The notes: generated by a model not told the origin, from the sequence alone. DNA of 64,000 nt from Treponema_I sp045599005 (GCA_045599005.1 JAZRVF010000005.1:62001-126000); one strand, 5' to 3'; positions 34,582-43,025 are shown, numbered from the stretch's first letter. A program made the numbers and translations.

Positions 34582-34607
34582 CCTCCGGGCAGGTTTGTTC
34601 CCGGAGG
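34582..34607. terminator. Inverted repeat between convergent genes
   Basis: CCTCCGGG (34582-34589) pairs perfectly with CCCGGAGG (34600-34607) around ten bases, midway between the lyase and DUF362 stops. There is no T-run in either direction. Confidence 0.45.
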
Positions 34608-34616
34608 CGCAGTTCA

Positions 34617-35750
34617 TCAGATCTTGATAAGTCTGTAGGCCTGCTGTCCAAGGCCGATTTTTTCGCCGTGAGCAAGCTGGCTTGTCCAGTCTGTGGAAGG
34701 ATGGATGTTTGTAAAATGATCGGTACCGACTTTTTCCACTTCATCCAGTACTGAGCCTGCCAGAGCGGGCATGGCGTTTACAGCGTCGGCACAGGCTCTG
34801 TCCAGGGCGATGGGATCAAATGAGGCAAACATTCCCACGTCCGGTGCAAAAGGCGCATCATTTTCGGAATGACAGTCACAGTTCGGTGAAAGATCCATTA
34901 CCACAGAAATGTGGAAACAAGGTCTGTCTTTACAGACTGCCAGCGCATATTCAGCCATCTTACAGTTCAGTTTTTCGTTGGAATCGTCAGCTCCGGGATG
35001 AACGGCATCTTTCGGGCAGGCTCCGATACAGCGACCGCAGCCTACACACTTGTTATGATCAATTCCGGCTTTCTTGCGCCCGATTGAATCCGGTGCAAAA
35101 GAGATTGCATCGTGGGCACAGTTTTTCGCACAGAGTCCGCAGCCAACGCACTGGGGCGCGCTTACATGGGGTTTTCCTGCCGCGTGCATCTCCATTTTTC
35201 CGGCACGGGATCCACATCCCATACCGATGTTTTTGACAGCTCCACCGAATCCTGTTGACTCATGACCCTTGAAGTGATTCAACGAAATAAAAATGTCAGC
35301 ATCCATCACAGCCTGACCGATTTTTGCGCTTTTGACGTATTCGCAGGGAGTGTCTTCCAGAGAAACATAAGCCTCGTCAGTCCCTTTGATTCCGTCTGCA
35401 ATGATCACATGACAGCCTGTTGAAAGGGGATTGAATCCGTTTATGGCTGCAGCATCCAGATGATCGGGAGCATTTTTGCGTCCACCGACGTAAAGTGTGT
35501 TGCAATCTGTAAGGAAAGGTTTTCCGCCATTTGCTTTGACAATGTCTGCAATGACTTTTGCAAAATTCGGGCGAAGGAAAGCAAGGTTTCCTGGTTCACC
35601 GAAATGCATTTTTATGGCAACGAATTTATCCTGATAATCGATGTTTTCAATGCCGGCCTTTTTTACAAGGCGTGCAAGTTTCTGCAGCAGGTTCTCAGAC
35701 TGTGTAGTGCGGAAATTCGTGAAATAAACTTCAGATGGTTCTTTTGCCAA
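34617..35750 (-). CDS. DUF362 protein with two 4Fe-4S clusters
   Basis: The 377-residue protein has an N-terminal DUF362 domain (about 1-190, with NLAFLRPNFAKVIADIVK, SLNHFKGHESTGFGGAVKNIGMG) and a 2x4Fe-4S ferredoxin segment: CVGCGLCAKNC and CVGCGRCIGACPKDA (about 200-245). It is probably a redox protein; the family's reaction is unsettled. The start is a TTG at 35750 with AGGAG seven bases upstream, under a TTGTCG-17-TATACT promoter. It is divergent from htpG with no obvious link. Confidence 0.88.
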   Translation of the reverse strand: MAKEPSEVYFTNFRTTQSENLLQKLARLVKKAGIENIDYQDKFVAIKMHFGEPGNLAFLRPNFAKVIADIVKANGGKPFLTDCNTLYVGGRKNAPDHLDAAAINGFNPLSTGCHVIIADGIKGTDEAYVSLEDTPCEYVKSAKIGQAVMDADIFISLNHFKGHESTGFGGAVKNIGMGCGSRAGKMEMHAAGKPHVSAPQCVGCGLCAKNCAHDAISFAPDSIGRKKAGIDHNKCVGCGRCIGACPKDAVHPGADDSNEKLNCKMAEYALAVCKDRPCFHISVVMDLSPNCDCHSENDAPFAPDVGMFASFDPIALDRACADAVNAMPALAGSVLDEVEKVGTDHFTNIHPSTDWTSQLAHGEKIGLGQQAYRLIKI

Positions 35751-35783
35751 TTTATAGCTCCTGATTGAATGGAATATCCATCC

Positions 35784-35812
35784 AGTATAAATTTGATTCC
35801 TTTCTGCGACAA
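35784..35812 (-). promoter_or_regulatory. Promoter of the DUF362 gene
   Basis: On the minus strand TTGTCG (35812-35807), a 17-base spacer and TATACT (35789-35784); the leader is about 27 bases and contains AGGAG. Confidence 0.65.
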
Positions 35813-35840
35813 CAGGAAAAATTTTCGGTTTTTAAAGGAT

Positions 35841-35869
35841 TTGCCCTTTTTAGTTTTTTTTTGTATTTT
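35841..35869 (+). promoter_or_regulatory. Promoter of htpG
   Basis: TTGCCC (35841-35846), a 17-base T-rich spacer and TATTTT (35864-35869) are the best match. No CIRCE inverted repeat is present. Confidence 0.45.
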
Positions 35870-35910
35870 CATAGTAACGCTTCAATTAAATACAAGAGGT
35901 TATTGAAATC

Positions 35911-37917
35911 ATGGCAACACATCAGTTCCAGACAGAAGTCTCACAGCTTCTGAAACTCATCATTCATTCACTTTATTCAAACAAAGATATTTTTCTCCGC
36001 GAAATTGTTTCCAATGCATCTGACGCATTGGACAAACTGAAATATCTTACAGTTTCTGATGATTCATTCAAGAATGTGGCATTTGATCCCCGCATCGATA
36101 TTCTTTTTGACGAAGCCGCAAACACACTGGTTGTTCAGGACAGCGGAATCGGTATGAATGCAGAGGACCTGGATAACAATCTGGGAACAATCGCCCGCTC
36201 AGGAACAAAAGCATTCCTTGAGAAACTTGAGACTGAGGCAAAAAAAGATTCCGCACTGATCGGACAGTTCGGTGTGGGATTCTATTCAGCTTTCATGGCA
36301 GCAAAGAAAATTGATGTCATCACACGCAAGGCTGGTGAAAACTCCATTTACCGCTGGTCAAGTGAAGGAACCAACAGCTATGATGTTGACGAACTGTCTC
36401 CCACTGATGAAGCTGCCGCAAAATATGGTTTTGACAAAGCTGAGACTCATGGTTCTGCCATCGTGATGTACTTGAACGATGAGGACAAAGCCTACGCAAG
36501 CCGCTGGAAGATTGAGGAACTGATCAAACGTTACTCCGATCATATTGCGTTCCCGATTTACCTGCATTATGTCCAGAAAAAATATGATGACAAGGGAAAA
36601 GAGACCGGCAGCGAAAACAAGGTTGACAAGATCAACAGTGCAAGTGCCCTGTGGAAACGTTCAAAAAGCGAACTGAAAAAAGAAGATTACAATGATTTCT
36701 ACAAAACCATCTCCCATGACAGTTCCGATCCTCTGAGCTATGTGCACACTCATGCTGAAGGAAGTCAGGAATATACGACACTGTTTTATGTTCCCGAGCG
36801 GGCTCCCTTTGACATGTATCAGGCTGATTACAAAAGCGGTGTGAAACTTTATGTAAAGCGCGTCTTCATTACTGATGATGACCGGGAACTGTTGCCTGCC
36901 TATCTGCGTTTTGTACGCGGTATTATTGACAGTGAAGATCTGCCTTTGAACGTAAGCCGTGAGATCCTTCAGCAGAACAGAATCCTCAGCAACATTAAAA
37001 CTGCTTCTGTAAAAAAACTGCTCAGCGAATTCAAGAAAATGGGCGACGCTGCTGCAAAAGCTCTGAAAGCACAGAAAGATGCAGGAACGGATGCTGACGG
37101 AAAACCGGTTGAGATGAGCGAGACAAACAAAGCTGCTGTTGAAAAATGGAACACATTTGTAAGTCAGTACAACCGTCCTCTTAAAGAAGGACTTTATTCT
37201 GATTTTGAGAACCGGGAGACTCTGTGCGAGATCATCCGTTTCAAGAGCACTGATGAAAGCGGCACAGGTGACGGAAACTGGACAAATTTTGCCGATTATG
37301 TTGAGCGCATGAAAACTGACCAGAAGGCAATTTATTACATCACCGGTACTGACGAACAGAATCTGCGCAAGTCACCGCTGCTTGAGGCATACAAGGCAAA
37401 GGGTTTTGAAGTTCTTATCATGGCTGACGAGATTGATGACATTGTTATTCCTGCCCTGGAAAAATACAAGGATTTCGATCTCAAGGCTGTAAACCGCGCC
37501 GGAAGTGACGAAGAGCTTGGTGTGAACAAAGAGGAAGCTGAGAAAAAAGAAGCCGAATTCAAACCCGTTGTGGAAAAAATCAAGGCTGCGTTAAGCGACC
37601 GTGTAAAAGATGTTGTGCTTTCAAAACGTCTTGCAGAATCACCTTCCTGCATTGTTGTGGATGAAAATGATCCTTCTCTTCAGATGGAACGCATGATGAA
37701 GGCGATGGGGCAGTCCGGATTTGGAGAAGGAGTAAAACCGATTCTTGAGGTGAACGGTGATCATCCTCTTGTTGCTTCTCTCCGCGATTCCAGTGATGAG
37801 GAATATATTGCAGATCTTTCCAATGTGCTGCTTGATCAGGCTCTGCTGGTTGACGGTGCTGAGATAAAGGATCCTGCTGATTTTGTTAAGCGCATGAACC
37901 GTCTGCTGGCAAAATAA
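35911..37917 (+). CDS. htpG: Molecular chaperone HtpG (Hsp90)
   Basis: HtpG is the bacterial Hsp90, an ATP-dependent homodimeric chaperone. The 668-residue protein has an N-terminal GHKL ATPase domain with NASDALDKLKYL (Glu/Asn/Asp that hold ATP), DSGIGM and GQFGVGFYSAFM lid motifs, a middle domain with LYVKRVFI and LPLNVSRE with the conserved catalytic-loop Arg, and a C-terminal dimerisation domain with RMMKAMGQ. The start is ATG 35911 (MATHQFQTEVSQLLKLIIHS) with AGAGG 11 bases upstream. A strong terminator follows. It is somewhat longer than E. coli HtpG (624), with inserts in the middle domain (about 375-400). Confidence 0.96.
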   Translation: MATHQFQTEVSQLLKLIIHSLYSNKDIFLREIVSNASDALDKLKYLTVSDDSFKNVAFDPRIDILFDEAANTLVVQDSGIGMNAEDLDNNLGTIARSGTKAFLEKLETEAKKDSALIGQFGVGFYSAFMAAKKIDVITRKAGENSIYRWSSEGTNSYDVDELSPTDEAAAKYGFDKAETHGSAIVMYLNDEDKAYASRWKIEELIKRYSDHIAFPIYLHYVQKKYDDKGKETGSENKVDKINSASALWKRSKSELKKEDYNDFYKTISHDSSDPLSYVHTHAEGSQEYTTLFYVPERAPFDMYQADYKSGVKLYVKRVFITDDDRELLPAYLRFVRGIIDSEDLPLNVSREILQQNRILSNIKTASVKKLLSEFKKMGDAAAKALKAQKDAGTDADGKPVEMSETNKAAVEKWNTFVSQYNRPLKEGLYSDFENRETLCEIIRFKSTDESGTGDGNWTNFADYVERMKTDQKAIYYITGTDEQNLRKSPLLEAYKAKGFEVLIMADEIDDIVIPALEKYKDFDLKAVNRAGSDEELGVNKEEAEKKEAEFKPVVEKIKAALSDRVKDVVLSKRLAESPSCIVVDENDPSLQMERMMKAMGQSGFGEGVKPILEVNGDHPLVASLRDSSDEEYIADLSNVLLDQALLVDGAEIKDPADFVKRMNRLLAK

Positions 37918-37938
37918 ATCAGACTCTGCGTTGAAAAG

Positions 37939-37996
37939 GCCCGTCTTTGTACTTGAGGTGCGATGCACTTCTGTGTTGCAGGGACGGGCTTTTTTT
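37939..37996 (+). terminator. Intrinsic terminator of htpG
   Basis: GCCCGTC (37939-37945) pairs with GACGGGC (37983-37989), followed by TTTTTTT. The 37-base interior can fold further (GTGCGATGCAC at about 37968). It starts 21 bases after the stop. Confidence 0.85.
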
Positions 37997-38020
37997 ATGA
38001 GCGTTCTGGGGCTGAAAACA

Positions 38021-38140
38021 AAAAAAAGCTGCCACTCAGGAACAACGCAGGACCTGGGGCAGCTTTACACATTCAGGAACCCTCCCGCTCCAGAATGCTG
38101 AATACAATGACAATGTGGTGTATGTTTTTAACTCAGATTT
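38021..38140 (-). ncRNA. Predicted small RNA, upstream of pdxA on the opposite strand
   Basis: A strong promoter (TTGACA-17-TATACT, 38175-38147) faces left and the transcript would run from about 38140 to an intrinsic terminator at 38066-38021: AAAGCTGCC (38066-38058) pairs with GGCAGCTTT (38033-38025), followed by a T-run on the RNA strand. The 120-base RNA would have an upstream stem made by ATTCAG and CTGAAT flanking a G-rich loop (about 38100-38070). No protein-coding frame of sense fills it. I did not recognise tmRNA, 6S, RNase P or SRP RNA; the GGAA loop of SRP RNA is absent. Confidence 0.6.
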
Positions 38141-38146
38141 TCGCTA

Positions 38147-38175
38147 AGTATAAGTTCTAGCCGTGGAATTGTCAA
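38147..38175 (-). promoter_or_regulatory. Near-consensus promoter of the predicted small RNA
   Basis: On the minus strand TTGACA (38175-38170), exactly 17 bases, TATACT (38152-38147). It is one of the strongest promoter matches in the window. Confidence 0.8.
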
Positions 38176-38202
38176 TAAATTGGTGAAAACCCGTTTATAA
38201 CC

Positions 38203-38231
38203 TGTGGAAAAGCTGTAAAAGCTGTGGAAAA
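38203..38231. promoter_or_regulatory. DnaA-box-like TGTGGAAAA pair
   Basis: TGTGGAAAA occurs at 38203-38211 and 38223-38231, 20 bases apart, with a degenerate TGTAAAAG at 38214-38221 between them. The reverse, TTTTCCACA, differs by one base from the consensus DnaA box TTATCCACA. The right copy contains the pdxA -35 box. Confidence 0.35.
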
Positions 38232-38253
38232 CATACATTTTTAGGAATATACT
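38225..38253 (+). promoter_or_regulatory. Leaderless-type promoter of pdxA
   Basis: TGGAAA (38225-38230), a 17-base spacer and TATACT (38248-38253) stand seven bases before the ATG at 38261, with no Shine-Dalgarno sequence. Confidence 0.65.
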
Positions 38254-38260
38254 TTGTTAC

Positions 38261-39271
38261 ATGACAGATGTTGATAAACCTTTGATTGCCGTGACAATGG
38301 GTGATCCTTCCGGAATTGGCCCTGAAATTGTTGTAAAAGCTTTATGTGATGAATCAGTTCTGATGAACAGCCGCTGTGTGGTTGTCGGTGATACACAGAT
38401 ACTTGCAGAGGCTGTAAAACTTACAGGTCTGCCTGCCCAGCTTTATGAAGTGACAGAGCCTTCCGAGGGTGTATTTGAGCGGGGCATTATAAATGTGATT
38501 AACATTCCTTTTCAGGAGAATGATTCTTTTGAAAAGGGAACAGTTTCCGCTGCAAGTGGAAAAGCGGGAGTTGCATATGTCCGTAAGGCTGCAGAACTTG
38601 CGATGGAACACAGGGTTGCGGCTGTGGCGACGGCTCCGATCAACAAGGAGTCCGTTCGTGCGGCAGGCATCCCGATTATCGGACATACGGAACTTTTTGC
38701 GGAAATAACCGGTGTAAAAGACCCTCTCACTCTTTTTGAAGTTCATGGAATGCGTGTGTTTTTTCTGACAAGGCATGTGTCTCTGGCTCAGGTTCCGGGA
38801 CTTGTTACACGGGAACTGATTGTGGATTATGTGGAACGCTGTAAAGCTGCGCTCAATCAGCTGGGTGTAAAAGACGGGATCATGGCTGTGGCAGGACTTA
38901 ATCCCCATTCCGGCGAGCACGGACTTTTCGGAATGGAAGAAGTGGAACAGATTGCTCCGGCTGTGTCAGAGCTGCAGCAGCGCGGAATACAGATTACCGG
39001 CCCTGTAAGTGCGGACAGCGTTTTCCATCAGGCACTGCAGGGACGTTTCAACAGTGTGCTTTCCCTCTATCACGACCAGGGACACATTGCCACAAAAATG
39101 GTGGATTTTGAGCGCACTGTCTCAATAACATGTGGAATGCCGGTTCTGCGCACTTCAGTGGATCACGGTACTGCTTTTGACATTGCCTGGAAAAATCAGG
39201 CAAGCGCTGTAAGCATGATTGAAGCAATCAATGTTGCCTGCAAATATGTCCAGTCAGGCAATTTTTCATGA
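38261..39271 (+). CDS. pdxA: 4-hydroxythreonine-4-phosphate dehydrogenase
   Basis: PdxA oxidises 4-phosphohydroxy-L-threonine in the DXP-independent/DXP-linked PdxA-PdxJ route to pyridoxal phosphate. The 336-residue protein has PLIAVTMGDPSGIGPEIVVKA at the N terminus, TAPINKESVRAAG, the metal-binding GHTELFAE (about 137), NPHSGEHGLFG and DSVFHQALQGRFNSVLSLYHDQGHIATK (about 245-275). Relatives called PdxA2 act on other phosphosugar acids; no pdxJ is in the window, so the pathway is not proved. Its stop overlaps the next gene by four bases. No Shine-Dalgarno sequence is present. Confidence 0.9.
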   Translation: MTDVDKPLIAVTMGDPSGIGPEIVVKALCDESVLMNSRCVVVGDTQILAEAVKLTGLPAQLYEVTEPSEGVFERGIINVINIPFQENDSFEKGTVSAASGKAGVAYVRKAAELAMEHRVAAVATAPINKESVRAAGIPIIGHTELFAEITGVKDPLTLFEVHGMRVFFLTRHVSLAQVPGLVTRELIVDYVERCKAALNQLGVKDGIMAVAGLNPHSGEHGLFGMEEVEQIAPAVSELQQRGIQITGPVSADSVFHQALQGRFNSVLSLYHDQGHIATKMVDFERTVSITCGMPVLRTSVDHGTAFDIAWKNQASAVSMIEAINVACKYVQSGNFS

Positions 39272-39696
39272 ATGACCTGATTCCGGTTATTTTTACCGCT
39301 CTTGTCTGTCTTCTGTTCTTCCTGTCTTTAGGTTTTTTATACAGAAGCCGTATGGCTGCCCGCAGACAGGAGGACTCAGAGAAAAAACGCAGGAAAAAGC
39401 AGGCAGACAGAGGTGAAAAGCATTCCAACTGCCCGCTCTGCAATTCAGATCTTTATGCCGGAGAGAACATTGTATCCCGGGTTTATAAAGGAAGTGATCC
39501 GAAAGATCAGGCCTGCACGATCCACGGGTGTCCTTACTGTTATCCTGTTCCGAGACCCGGTGTGATACGCACCTGCCCCGTCTGTCATAAAGCTGTACCG
39601 CTTCAGGGACATCTTGATGCGCATCTGTTTCTGCGGCAGAACGGGAAACGGCATGTCCATATCACAGGGTGTACAGAATGCCATAAAAAAAGATAA
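39268..39696 (+). CDS. Membrane-anchored zinc-ribbon protein
   Basis: This 142-residue protein has one N-terminal span (about 4-27, IPVIFTALVCLLFFLSLGFLY), a basic stretch (RKKQADR), and a Cys-rich domain with four CxxC motifs: CPLC, CPYC, CPVC and CTEC, with two His nearby (HLDAHLF), which fits two zinc ribbons. I do not recognise it as a named family. It is translationally coupled to pdxA (ATGA overlap), and its stop codon lies in an intrinsic terminator, so pdxA and this gene form a short operon. The protein should face the cytosol with its zinc domain. Confidence 0.8.
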   Translation: MNDLIPVIFTALVCLLFFLSLGFLYRSRMAARRQEDSEKKRRKKQADRGEKHSNCPLCNSDLYAGENIVSRVYKGSDPKDQACTIHGCPYCYPVPRPGVIRTCPVCHKAVPLQGHLDAHLFLRQNGKRHVHITGCTECHKKR

Positions 39697-39720
39697 CTGT
39701 CCTGGGTCAGTTATCTTTTC
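39691..39720 (+). terminator. Intrinsic terminator of the pdxA operon
   Basis: AGATAACTG (39691-39699) pairs with CAGTTATCT (39708-39716), followed by TTT and preceded by an A-run, so it may also serve the opposite strand. The stop codon of the zinc-ribbon gene is inside the left arm. Confidence 0.8.
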
Positions 39721-39763
39721 CGAAAGTTTTATGAATGAGGGACTGCTCTATAAGGCAAGCAGT

Positions 39764-41668
39764 CTATTCTTCTTTGAACATCGCATTAATCTGTTTTGCA
39801 TAAAGCTCGCTGACTTTATAGCGCATGATTTCCTGTTTTGCAGAAAGTTCAACACCAACTTCAAAGGGCTTCTCAAGCAGAGTGAAGCATGAGACCCTCT
39901 CAAAGGATTTGAATCCTGTTTTGCTGTTTACAAGATTCGCAATTTCGTTTTCAAACATCTTGATGATTTCAGGACGTGTCAGAAGCTCTCTGTAGGATTC
40001 GTAAGGAATGTAGTTCTCACGGGCATAGATGACCAGATCATCCTTTGAAGGAATAATCAGAGCACCAAGAACGCGCATGTCCTGTCCTACGACGATTACC
40101 TGTGACACATAACGTGATTCGGTAAGTTTCATCTCGATAGGAAGCGGTTCAACATTCTCACCGCCGCGGAGAACGATCGTGTCCTTCATTCGTCCACGGA
40201 GAACAATCTCGCCGTCCAGTGTGAGCATACCGATATCGCCTGTATCAAACCAACCGTCTTTGTCGATGACTTTTGCAGTAAGATCAGGCCGTTTGTAGTA
40301 TCCCTGCATGACGATGGGGCCACGTACCTGGACAATACCTTTCTTTCCAGCAGGAAGAACGCTGCCGTCTTCGTCACTTACAATGCGGACTTCCATTGGA
40401 TGAAGCGGTTTTCCTACTGTTCCGAAAATCGGGTCATCAATAGGACGAACGGCGACAACAGGAGAAGTTTCTGTAAGACCGTAACCTTCCACGACTTTCA
40501 CACCGCAGGCCCAGAAAAACTCATCGATGACCGGAGGAAATGCACCGCCACCGGAAACACCTGCGCGGAATGAGGTTCCAAGTTTTGCACGGACTTTCTT
40601 GAATACAAGTGCGCTTCCCAATGCTTTCAGGGGAGAGAGCAGAACCCACGGGATGAACAGAAGAATCCATTTAAGGACGATATAGTCGTTTGAGAAACGG
40701 GCTTTCTTTCTGAACAGAGTACGTGAGATGCGGCACTGAAGTTTTGAGACAGCCAGGAAAAACTTGAACATGTTCAGTACGATACCGCCAGTTTTGCGCA
40801 TTGCACGCATGATTCCGTCGTAAAGTGCCTCGTAGACACGGGGAACTGCAGGCATGATCTGGGGATTGAGCAGTGCAAGGTCCGCAAGCAGGACTGAACC
40901 GACCGGTTTTGAGTAAGCCAGTGCCCCGGCCTGTGAAAGCGCCACGTATTCGCAGGCACGCTGGAAGGCATGCCAGATGGGAAGGACACAGATGATGATG
41001 TCACCTGGATCAAGGTAGATACGGGGCATCAGGTCGGGAAGCTGTGCGATGAAGTTTCCATGTGTCAGCATAACGCCTTTGGGTTCACCGGTTGTTCCGG
41101 AAGTAAAGATCAGAGTTGCAAGATCAGTGTCCTGTCCTTTAGAAAGTTCCTCTTCAATGGTTGCCGGGTTTTCAATGCGGTATTCAGTTCCTTTCTGGAT
41201 GATATCCGCAAATGTCAGCAGCTCGACACCCTTGCTGTCAATCCCTTCAGGAATCGGATCAAAACAGATGATCCTGTCCACCAGAGGCAGGTTGTCTTTG
41301 ATTCCCATGATTTTTTCAATCTGGCGCGGATTTTCTGCAATTACAGTATGGCATTCAGCTGTTGTAAGAATGTACTGAAGATCGTGGATTGTCGCATCAC
41401 AGCCGCGTGGTACGTCAATTGCTCCGATTGCAAGAAGTCCCATGTCTGCCTGCTGCCATTCCTTGCGGTTGTCAGAAATCAGACCGATGTGATCACCTCT
41501 CTGAATTCCCAGAGAAAGAAGTCCCGCTCCGAAATTCAGTGCTGTATCAAAATATTCTGAGTATGTGATTTTTTCGAATTTACCGTCTTTGTTTTTTGAA
41601 TACTGTGCCGGCGTGTTCGGATGTGCAAGTGCAATGGCCTGCAGCATTTTAGGGAGTGTTTTTTCCAT
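39764..41668 (-). CDS. Long-chain acyl-CoA synthetase (AMP-forming)
   Basis: This 634-residue AMP-binding enzyme activates fatty acids to acyl-CoA or acyl-AMP. It carries the P-loop LIFTSGTTGEPKGVMLTHGN (about 185-205), GYGLTETSPVV (about 405), WFDTGDIG (about 475) and RMKDTIVLRGGENVEPLPIE (about 490-510), typical of the long-chain FadD/FACS group found in spirochaetes. One hydrophobic stretch (about 325-345) may dip into the membrane. GGAGA lies seven bases before the ATG. The thioesterase at 7571 makes the free acids such an enzyme could use, but the genes are far apart. Confidence 0.9.
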   Translation of the reverse strand: MEKTLPKMLQAIALAHPNTPAQYSKNKDGKFEKITYSEYFDTALNFGAGLLSLGIQRGDHIGLISDNRKEWQQADMGLLAIGAIDVPRGCDATIHDLQYILTTAECHTVIAENPRQIEKIMGIKDNLPLVDRIICFDPIPEGIDSKGVELLTFADIIQKGTEYRIENPATIEEELSKGQDTDLATLIFTSGTTGEPKGVMLTHGNFIAQLPDLMPRIYLDPGDIIICVLPIWHAFQRACEYVALSQAGALAYSKPVGSVLLADLALLNPQIMPAVPRVYEALYDGIMRAMRKTGGIVLNMFKFFLAVSKLQCRISRTLFRKKARFSNDYIVLKWILLFIPWVLLSPLKALGSALVFKKVRAKLGTSFRAGVSGGGAFPPVIDEFFWACGVKVVEGYGLTETSPVVAVRPIDDPIFGTVGKPLHPMEVRIVSDEDGSVLPAGKKGIVQVRGPIVMQGYYKRPDLTAKVIDKDGWFDTGDIGMLTLDGEIVLRGRMKDTIVLRGGENVEPLPIEMKLTESRYVSQVIVVGQDMRVLGALIIPSKDDLVIYARENYIPYESYRELLTRPEIIKMFENEIANLVNSKTGFKSFERVSCFTLLEKPFEVGVELSAKQEIMRYKVSELYAKQINAMFKEE

Positions 41669-41741
41669 AACAAAGTCTCCGTATGCGACATTTTTTTCTT
41701 AGTTTGACAAATTTACAACGAATGTCATAATGCGCTATAAT

Positions 41742-41770
41742 AGTATATAACTTTATAAAAAGATTTACAA
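41742..41770 (-). promoter_or_regulatory. Promoter of the acyl-CoA synthetase gene
   Basis: On the minus strand TTGTAA (41770-41765), a 17-base spacer and TATACT (41747-41742); the leader is about 67 bases. Confidence 0.65.
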
Positions 41771-41783
41771 GATTAGTACAAAA

Positions 41784-41812
41784 TTGCTTTTTTTCTTTTT
41801 TCAATCTATACT
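41784..41812 (+). promoter_or_regulatory. Leaderless-type promoter of the diacylglycerol-kinase-like gene
   Basis: TTGCTT (41784-41789), a 17-base spacer and TATACT (41807-41812) stand seven bases before the ATG at 41820. There is no ribosome site in the stretch between. Confidence 0.7.
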
Positions 41813-41819
41813 GCTGATT

Positions 41820-43010
41820 ATGAAACTGACCCAATTCACACCTGAAGTTCTCGCTGAAAATATAAGACCTGTAGTGCAGGCCTCAGATCTCTGGCAAGGC
41901 AGAAAACTGATTCTTGCCGTAATCGCGAATCCTGCTGCCGGTGGATTCACAAGACCGAAAGTGGCGGAAAAAAATCTGCAGATTCTTTCAGAATACAGAA
42001 AGAAAGCTGAAAAAATGCCTGTCTGTTCTTCTGTGGAAGAGTGCTGTGTCTGGAAAACGGAATATGCCGGACATGCATCAAAATATGCTGAAGAAGTTTT
42101 AAGCCGGATAAAAGCAGATCCTGAAAAGAATTACCTGCTGATCACAGCCGGTGGTGACGGAACTCATCTTGAAGTTCAGACCGCATTGGCAAAAGCGGCT
42201 TTTGCGTCAGAAGAGGATGCAGAACTGATCCGTAAAAACATGACTCTGCTCAGGCTTCCTTTCGGAACCGGAAATGACGGCAGTGATGACAGGACGCTGG
42301 ACAGGACTCTTGAGCGTTTTGTCTGTCCTTCCCATGTGTCATTGCAACGGGCGGTCAAAGTGTATTACGAAGGCCGGATTTCCCATGATAAAAAAAATCA
42401 GCGCAGAATAGACAGATATGACAGTCTTGATGCGACTCCGCCCTGGTATTCTTTCAACATCGCAAGCATCGGAATTGACGCCTTTGTGACTTATATGACA
42501 AACAAAACCAAGCGGATCATGCCTGGCGACAGTTATCAGCTGTGGGTGGATCTTGCCTGCATTTTCTACGGTTTCTCATTTCCTGCAAAAACTGTAAGAA
42601 TCCGGACATTTGACAGAGAAGGAAAACAGCTGTCAGAAATTTCAAGTCCTGTGGAATTCGTGCTTCTCGGTGTGTCGGGTCACAGAACCTATGGAAGCAA
42701 TCATCTGATTCTGCCCACGGAAGACTGTTTCTGCACTGTGAAAAAAATGTCACTGATCCGGAAACTTTTCAGAAAATCGGAATTCAATGACGGTTCTCAT
42801 ATTAATGACACAAAATACTGCATGATGGGTCAAGCTTCAAAAATCGTCATTGACTATGACCAGGACATTCTGGTCCAGATGGACGGAGAGGTTCATCTGC
42901 TGAGACCGGGCTGCTATCCGCTGGTGATGGAGCATACTGAACCTGTGATCCCTATTATTGAACTTGATTCATCAACATTGTACAAAGGCGCTGAAACTTA
43001 CAAACGCTGA
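41820..43010 (+). CDS. Diacylglycerol kinase-like catalytic domain protein
   Basis: The 396-residue cytosolic protein has the fold of lipid/NAD kinases: IANPAAGGF near residue 30, the nucleotide motif TAGGDGTHLEV (about 115-125), LPFGTGND (about 150-158, the family's PLGTxND), and the C-terminal VQMDGEVHLL (about 365). It probably phosphorylates diacylglycerol or a related lipid; the exact substrate is uncertain because an insert (about 160-205, GSDDRTLDRTLERF and a basic stretch) separates it from DgkB. I use the ATG at 41820, because the longer frame from 41784 runs through the promoter. fhs begins 15 bases after it. Confidence 0.82.
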   Translation: MKLTQFTPEVLAENIRPVVQASDLWQGRKLILAVIANPAAGGFTRPKVAEKNLQILSEYRKKAEKMPVCSSVEECCVWKTEYAGHASKYAEEVLSRIKADPEKNYLLITAGGDGTHLEVQTALAKAAFASEEDAELIRKNMTLLRLPFGTGNDGSDDRTLDRTLERFVCPSHVSLQRAVKVYYEGRISHDKKNQRRIDRYDSLDATPPWYSFNIASIGIDAFVTYMTNKTKRIMPGDSYQLWVDLACIFYGFSFPAKTVRIRTFDREGKQLSEISSPVEFVLLGVSGHRTYGSNHLILPTEDCFCTVKKMSLIRKLFRKSEFNDGSHINDTKYCMMGQASKIVIDYDQDILVQMDGEVHLLRPGCYPLVMEHTEPVIPIIELDSSTLYKGAETYKR

Positions 43011-43025
43011 AACGGAGACTGACTT

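Noticed and set aside
35751..35910. CIRCE heat-shock operator before htpG
   Set aside because: No TTAGCACTC-N9-GAGTGCTAA inverted repeat or close variant was found in the gap.
37990..38077. Possible 26-residue peptide starting in the predicted small RNA
   Set aside because: An ATG follows GGGAGG on the minus strand, but the frame runs through the terminator stem and T-run, so it would not be fully transcribed.
38021..38140. Signal recognition particle RNA as identity of the small RNA
   Set aside because: The interval lacks the conserved GGAA-type loop and the paired GCAGC/CAGG core in the right order, so the length is the only likeness.
37963..38160. Plus-strand frame of 65 codons after htpG
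   Set aside because: It crosses the htpG terminator and the terminator and promoter of the predicted small RNA; composition is not protein-like.
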